DNA of 9,211 nt from positions 1 to 9,211 of the forward strand of contig JAIMBM010000082.1 in assembly GCA_023511475.1 (NCBI GenBank), written 5' to 3'. How positions within the stretch are numbered: position 1 is the stretch's first letter; each line of letters begins with the position of its first letter. The stretch comes from Anaerolineae bacterium. Its GTDB lineage: Bacteria > Chloroflexota > Anaerolineae > SpSt-313. Of this stretch, positions 8,201-9,211 are shown piece after piece. The position numbers were made by a program, and so were the translations under genes. A model generated the notes under the pieces. That model saw only the letters and a program-made list of their open reading frames with translations, was not told the DNA's origin and searched no databases.

Positions 8201-8882
8201 CTACGACATCGGCTTTGGCGGGCTCGATCACGTCCTCGCGACCGGCCGCAGCATCAAGGCCCTCGTGCTGGACACGCAGGTGTACTCGAACACCGGCGGG
8301 CAGGCTTCCAAGGCTACCGAGCTGGGGGCGGTCGCCAAGTTCGCCGCTGGCGGCAAGCCTACGCCCCGGAAGGACCTCGGCACGATGGCGATGACCTACG
8401 GGTACGTCTACGTGGCTCAGGTCGCCATGGGCGCCAACGACACGCAGGCCACCCGGGCCTTCCTGGAGGCGGAGTCCTACGAGGGCCCGGCGCTGATCAT
8501 CGCCTACTCGACCTGCATCGCCCACGGCATCAACATGGCCCTGGGCATGGATCAGGAGAGGCTCGCCGTCGAGTCGGGCGCGTGGCCGCTCTATCGCTAC
8601 GATCCGCGCCTGCGGGCGCAGGGGCGCAATCCCCTGCAACTCGACTCCAAGGCGCCGAGCATCCCTCTGCGCGAGTACTTTTACAACGAGAACCGCTACC
8701 GCATGCTCGCCCAGAGCCATCCGGAGGTAGCCGAGCGCCTGCTCACGGAGGCGCAGCGGGCCGTGCTCGAGCGCTGGCGCAAGTACGAGCACCTCGCCTC
8801 CATGCCGATCGATGTCGGCGCTGAGGGAACGGCCATCATGGCCGACGAGCGGCCGGCAATCCCCGCCGGGGAGGGGACATAG
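5262..8882 (+). CDS. nifJ: pyruvate:ferredoxin (flavodoxin) oxidoreductase
   Basis: This 1206-residue single-chain enzyme splits pyruvate with CoA into acetyl-CoA and CO2 while reducing ferredoxin, or runs in reverse as pyruvate synthase. From the GTG start, Thr31 (YPITPSS), Glu64 and Arg114 fall at the numbers I recall for active-site residues of the Desulfovibrio africanus enzyme. Two 4Fe-4S sites are bound by Cys694/697/700/704 and Cys752/755/758/762. The proximal cluster uses Cys826, Cys829, Cys854 and Cys1085. The thiamine-diphosphate site is GDGWAYD (976-982) with NTGGQ (1010-1014). All domains are present in the usual order. The C-terminus is short and has no cysteine after 1085, so the protective C-terminal domain of the D. 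africanus enzyme is absent. Its promoter diverges from metF. Cytoplasmic. A different 2-oxoacid substrate is possible but unlikely given the close match throughout. Confidence 0.97.
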   Translation: MARELVTIDGNEAAAYVAHKTNEVIAIYPITPSSPMGEHADEWSAWGRKNLWGTVPLVIEMESELGAAGAVHGALQAGALTTTFTASQGLLLMIPNMFKIAGELTSTVFHIAARTVATHALSIFGDHSDVMAARSTGWGMLFANSVQEVMDLALIAQAATLQSRVPFLHVFDGFRTSHEVHKIERLSDEQMRAMIDDELVRAHRERALSPERPFIRGTAQNPDVFFQSREAANPYYLATPGIVQDVMDRFATVVGRRYRLFDYVGAPDAERVLVLMGSAAETAEETVEYLLRQGERVGLVKVRLYRPFSVNDFLQVLPPSVRVIAALDRTKEPGAAGEPLYQDVVTAISEGRASGQLPSAPLAIGGHYGLSSKDVTPAMIKGVFDQMARDEPRNHFTVGIIDDVTRTSIPYEPGFDIEPDDVRRAVFWGLGSDGTVGANKNSIAIIGRNTPFYAQGYFVYDSKKAGAHTISHLRFGPHPIRSTYLIRRAQFVGVHQFGFLERFRVVDGAAPGAALLLNTPYPPEETWDRIPRPVQEQIIEKRLRVFAINAYQVAAEVGLGNRINTVMQTCFFAISGILPREKAIAEIKRSIEETYGKRGAAVVAKNLAAVDAALARLYEIPVPERATGTIEPLPPVPPEAPEFVQRVTGPIIAGLGDELPVSALPQDGTFLRGTTRWEKRNLALEVPVWLPEVCIQCGRCSFYCPHAVIRAKVFDESALAGAPPGFKSIAARWRDPELAGKRYTIQVSVEDCTGCGVCVNVCPARDKTAVGRKAINMEPLLPIRERERANWAFFETLPEIVPYGLNYAVTRNVQLRQPLFEFHSACAGCGEAPYIRLLSQLFGDRLYIGNATGCSSIYTANLPGMAWAENRAGRGAAWSNSLFEDNAEFALGMRLAVDRQAAYARDLVQTLRGKIGADLAEALLSADQSDDAGIEAQRARVAELKTRLDRLTDPQARNLLSVADALVRKSVWAVGGDGWAYDIGFGGLDHVLATGRSIKALVLDTQVYSNTGGQASKATELGAVAKFAAGGKPTPRKDLGTMAMTYGYVYVAQVAMGANDTQATRAFLEAESYEGPALIIAYSTCIAHGINMALGMDQERLAVESGAWPLYRYDPRLRAQGRNPLQLDSKAPSIPLREYFYNENRYRMLAQSHPEVAERLLTEAQRAVLERWRKYEHLASMPIDVGAEGTAIMADERPAIPAGEGT

Positions 8883-8883
8883 C

Positions 8884-9211
8884 ATGCAGCGGCCTACGCG
8901 ATGGGCATGGGAACCTGCCGAAAGGCGTGCGCTGGCTCCCGTCGAGTTCGGCTTCTTGCTCCGCGCTGTGTCGGGTGCGCGTCCCAGCACTGCTCTGCAC
9001 GCTGCCAAGTCCCCCACCCCCGTGGCCCCCTCCCCCAAGTGGGCCTGGTGGCCCACTTGGGGGAGGGGGCGCTTTGTGCGGGGTGGAGTTTGGCCTTTTG
9101 CGGTCCTCGTCCCTCACCGCTGGCTCGATTGCTCCTCAGCGGTCGTGTCGCGCACCTGGCACGCTGACGCCCCCACCCCAACCCCGCCCCCAGCCGCGCA
9201 CAGTTGTGCGC
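8884..9211 (+). CDS. possible partial reading frame behind nifJ, doubtful
   Basis: An ATG one base after the nifJ TAG is preceded by GGGGAGGGG (8868-8876) at 7-base spacing, a good ribosome site. The frame stays open for 109 codons to the window edge, where it is cut. I recognise no family. The middle is low-complexity (Pro, Trp and Arg) and encodes both arms of the 21-bp hairpin, and another plus-strand frame is also open over most of this G+C-rich stretch, so openness means little. More likely non-coding. Confidence 0.15.
   Translation, partial: MQRPTRWAWEPAERRALAPVEFGFLLRAVSGARPSTALHAAKSPTPVAPSPKWAWWPTWGRGRFVRGGVWPFAVLVPHRWLDCSSAVVSRTWHADAPTPTPPPAAHSCA
9011..9036 (-). other. G-quadruplex-type motif
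   Basis: On the minus strand, four runs of five G are separated by loops of 1, 4 and 1 bases (A, CCAC, T). It overlaps the left arm of the 9025-9070 hairpin, so the two folds are mutually exclusive on that strand. Confidence 0.6.
9025..9070 (+). terminator. 21-bp perfect hairpin, probable nifJ terminator
   Basis: Positions 9025-9045 pair perfectly with 9050-9070 around the loop TGGT, about 143 bp after the nifJ stop. The sequence after the stem on the plus strand is GCTTTGTGCGG, with only three consecutive T. The stem is exceptionally stable but lacks a proper U-run; it could stop transcription, protect the 3' end, or be a palindromic repeat. Confidence 0.55.
9170..9191 (-). other. second G-quadruplex-type motif
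   Basis: On the minus strand, runs of 5, 4, 4 and 5 G are separated by loops of 1, 2 and 1 bases (C, TT, T). These short loops favour a stable quadruplex. It lies 100 bp beyond the hairpin and just before the edge palindrome. Confidence 0.6.
9196..9211. promoter_or_regulatory. edge palindrome, candidate operator
   Basis: GCGCACA and TGTGCGC face each other across two bases (GT). The core CACAGTTGTG at 9199-9208 differs at one base from the palindrome in the metF/nifJ promoter region. The arms may extend beyond the window. It could be an operator for the next gene to the right. Confidence 0.4.

Larger units (their letters stand above)
8883..9211. other. intergenic region after nifJ, rich in C/G runs and palindromes
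   Basis: No recognisable gene. It holds a 21-bp perfect hairpin (9025-9070), two minus-strand G-quadruplex-type motifs (9011-9036, 9170-9191) and a palindrome at the window edge (9196-9211). An open plus-strand frame runs from 8884 to the edge and is listed separately. The C-rich, G-poor stretches of the sense RNA could also serve as Rho loading sites, which is inference. Confidence 0.6.

Noticed and set aside
5763..9056. Two minus-strand frames of more than 530 codons (5763-7379, 7416-9056) opposite nifJ
   Set aside because: Mirror images of the third-position G+C bias in nifJ; compositionally odd, low-complexity products without motifs.
1..9211. Mobile elements, CRISPR arrays, tRNA or rRNA genes, defence or biosynthetic systems
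   Set aside because: I looked on both strands and saw no transposase, integrase, regularly spaced repeat, cloverleaf or signature gene; the window is ordinary central metabolism.

Overview
This is a G+C-rich bacterial window (about two thirds G+C by eye) holding five confident protein genes, all of central carbon or redox metabolism. Sigma-70-type promoter hexamers and strong Shine-Dalgarno sites are visible. Pyruvate:ferredoxin oxidoreductase, a MetF-MetV type methylenetetrahydrofolate reductase and a three-cysteine desulfidase-like protein suggest an anaerobic or facultatively anaerobic bacterium with folate/acetyl-CoA metabolism. I cannot assign a phylum from the sequence alone. I see no rRNA, tRNA, CRISPR array, transposase, phage gene or toxin-antitoxin gene.

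Layout: 1-365 is a gene-free tail with a strong hairpin at 108-143. Four genes then lie on the minus strand, transcribed right to left: a methylenetetrahydrofolate reductase fused to a MetV-like cysteine-rich domain (3485-5056), a TudS/DUF523-like protein (2938-3465), a zinc-dependent medium-chain dehydrogenase (1776-2807) and dihydrolipoyl dehydrogenase (366-1754). They look like two transcription units. metF and tudS-like are 19 bp apart. The dehydrogenase and lpd are 21 bp apart behind a near-consensus promoter (TGGACA-17-TATAAT, 2861-2889). Diverging from metF on the plus strand is a full-length nifJ (5262-8882). The region between metF and nifJ carries back-to-back promoters and a 10-bp palindrome. 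After nifJ, 8883-9211 holds a 21-bp perfect hairpin, two G-quadruplex-type motifs and, at the very edge, a palindrome nearly identical to the one between metF and nifJ.

Functionally, NifJ interconverts pyruvate and acetyl-CoA with ferredoxin. MetF-MetV makes methyl-tetrahydrofolate, the methyl donor for methionine or for the Wood-Ljungdahl pathway. Lpd reoxidises dihydrolipoyl proteins such as glycine-cleavage H protein or 2-oxoacid dehydrogenase E2. The zinc dehydrogenase is of the sorbitol/threonine dehydrogenase type. A shared one-carbon/acetyl-CoA theme is plausible but is inference, because no CO dehydrogenase/acetyl-CoA synthase, glycine-cleavage or E1/E2 gene is present. I found no clearly new system. 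The best leads are the MetF-MetV fusion coupled to a desulfidase-like gene, the pair of near-identical palindromes, and the G-run-rich intergenic region after nifJ.
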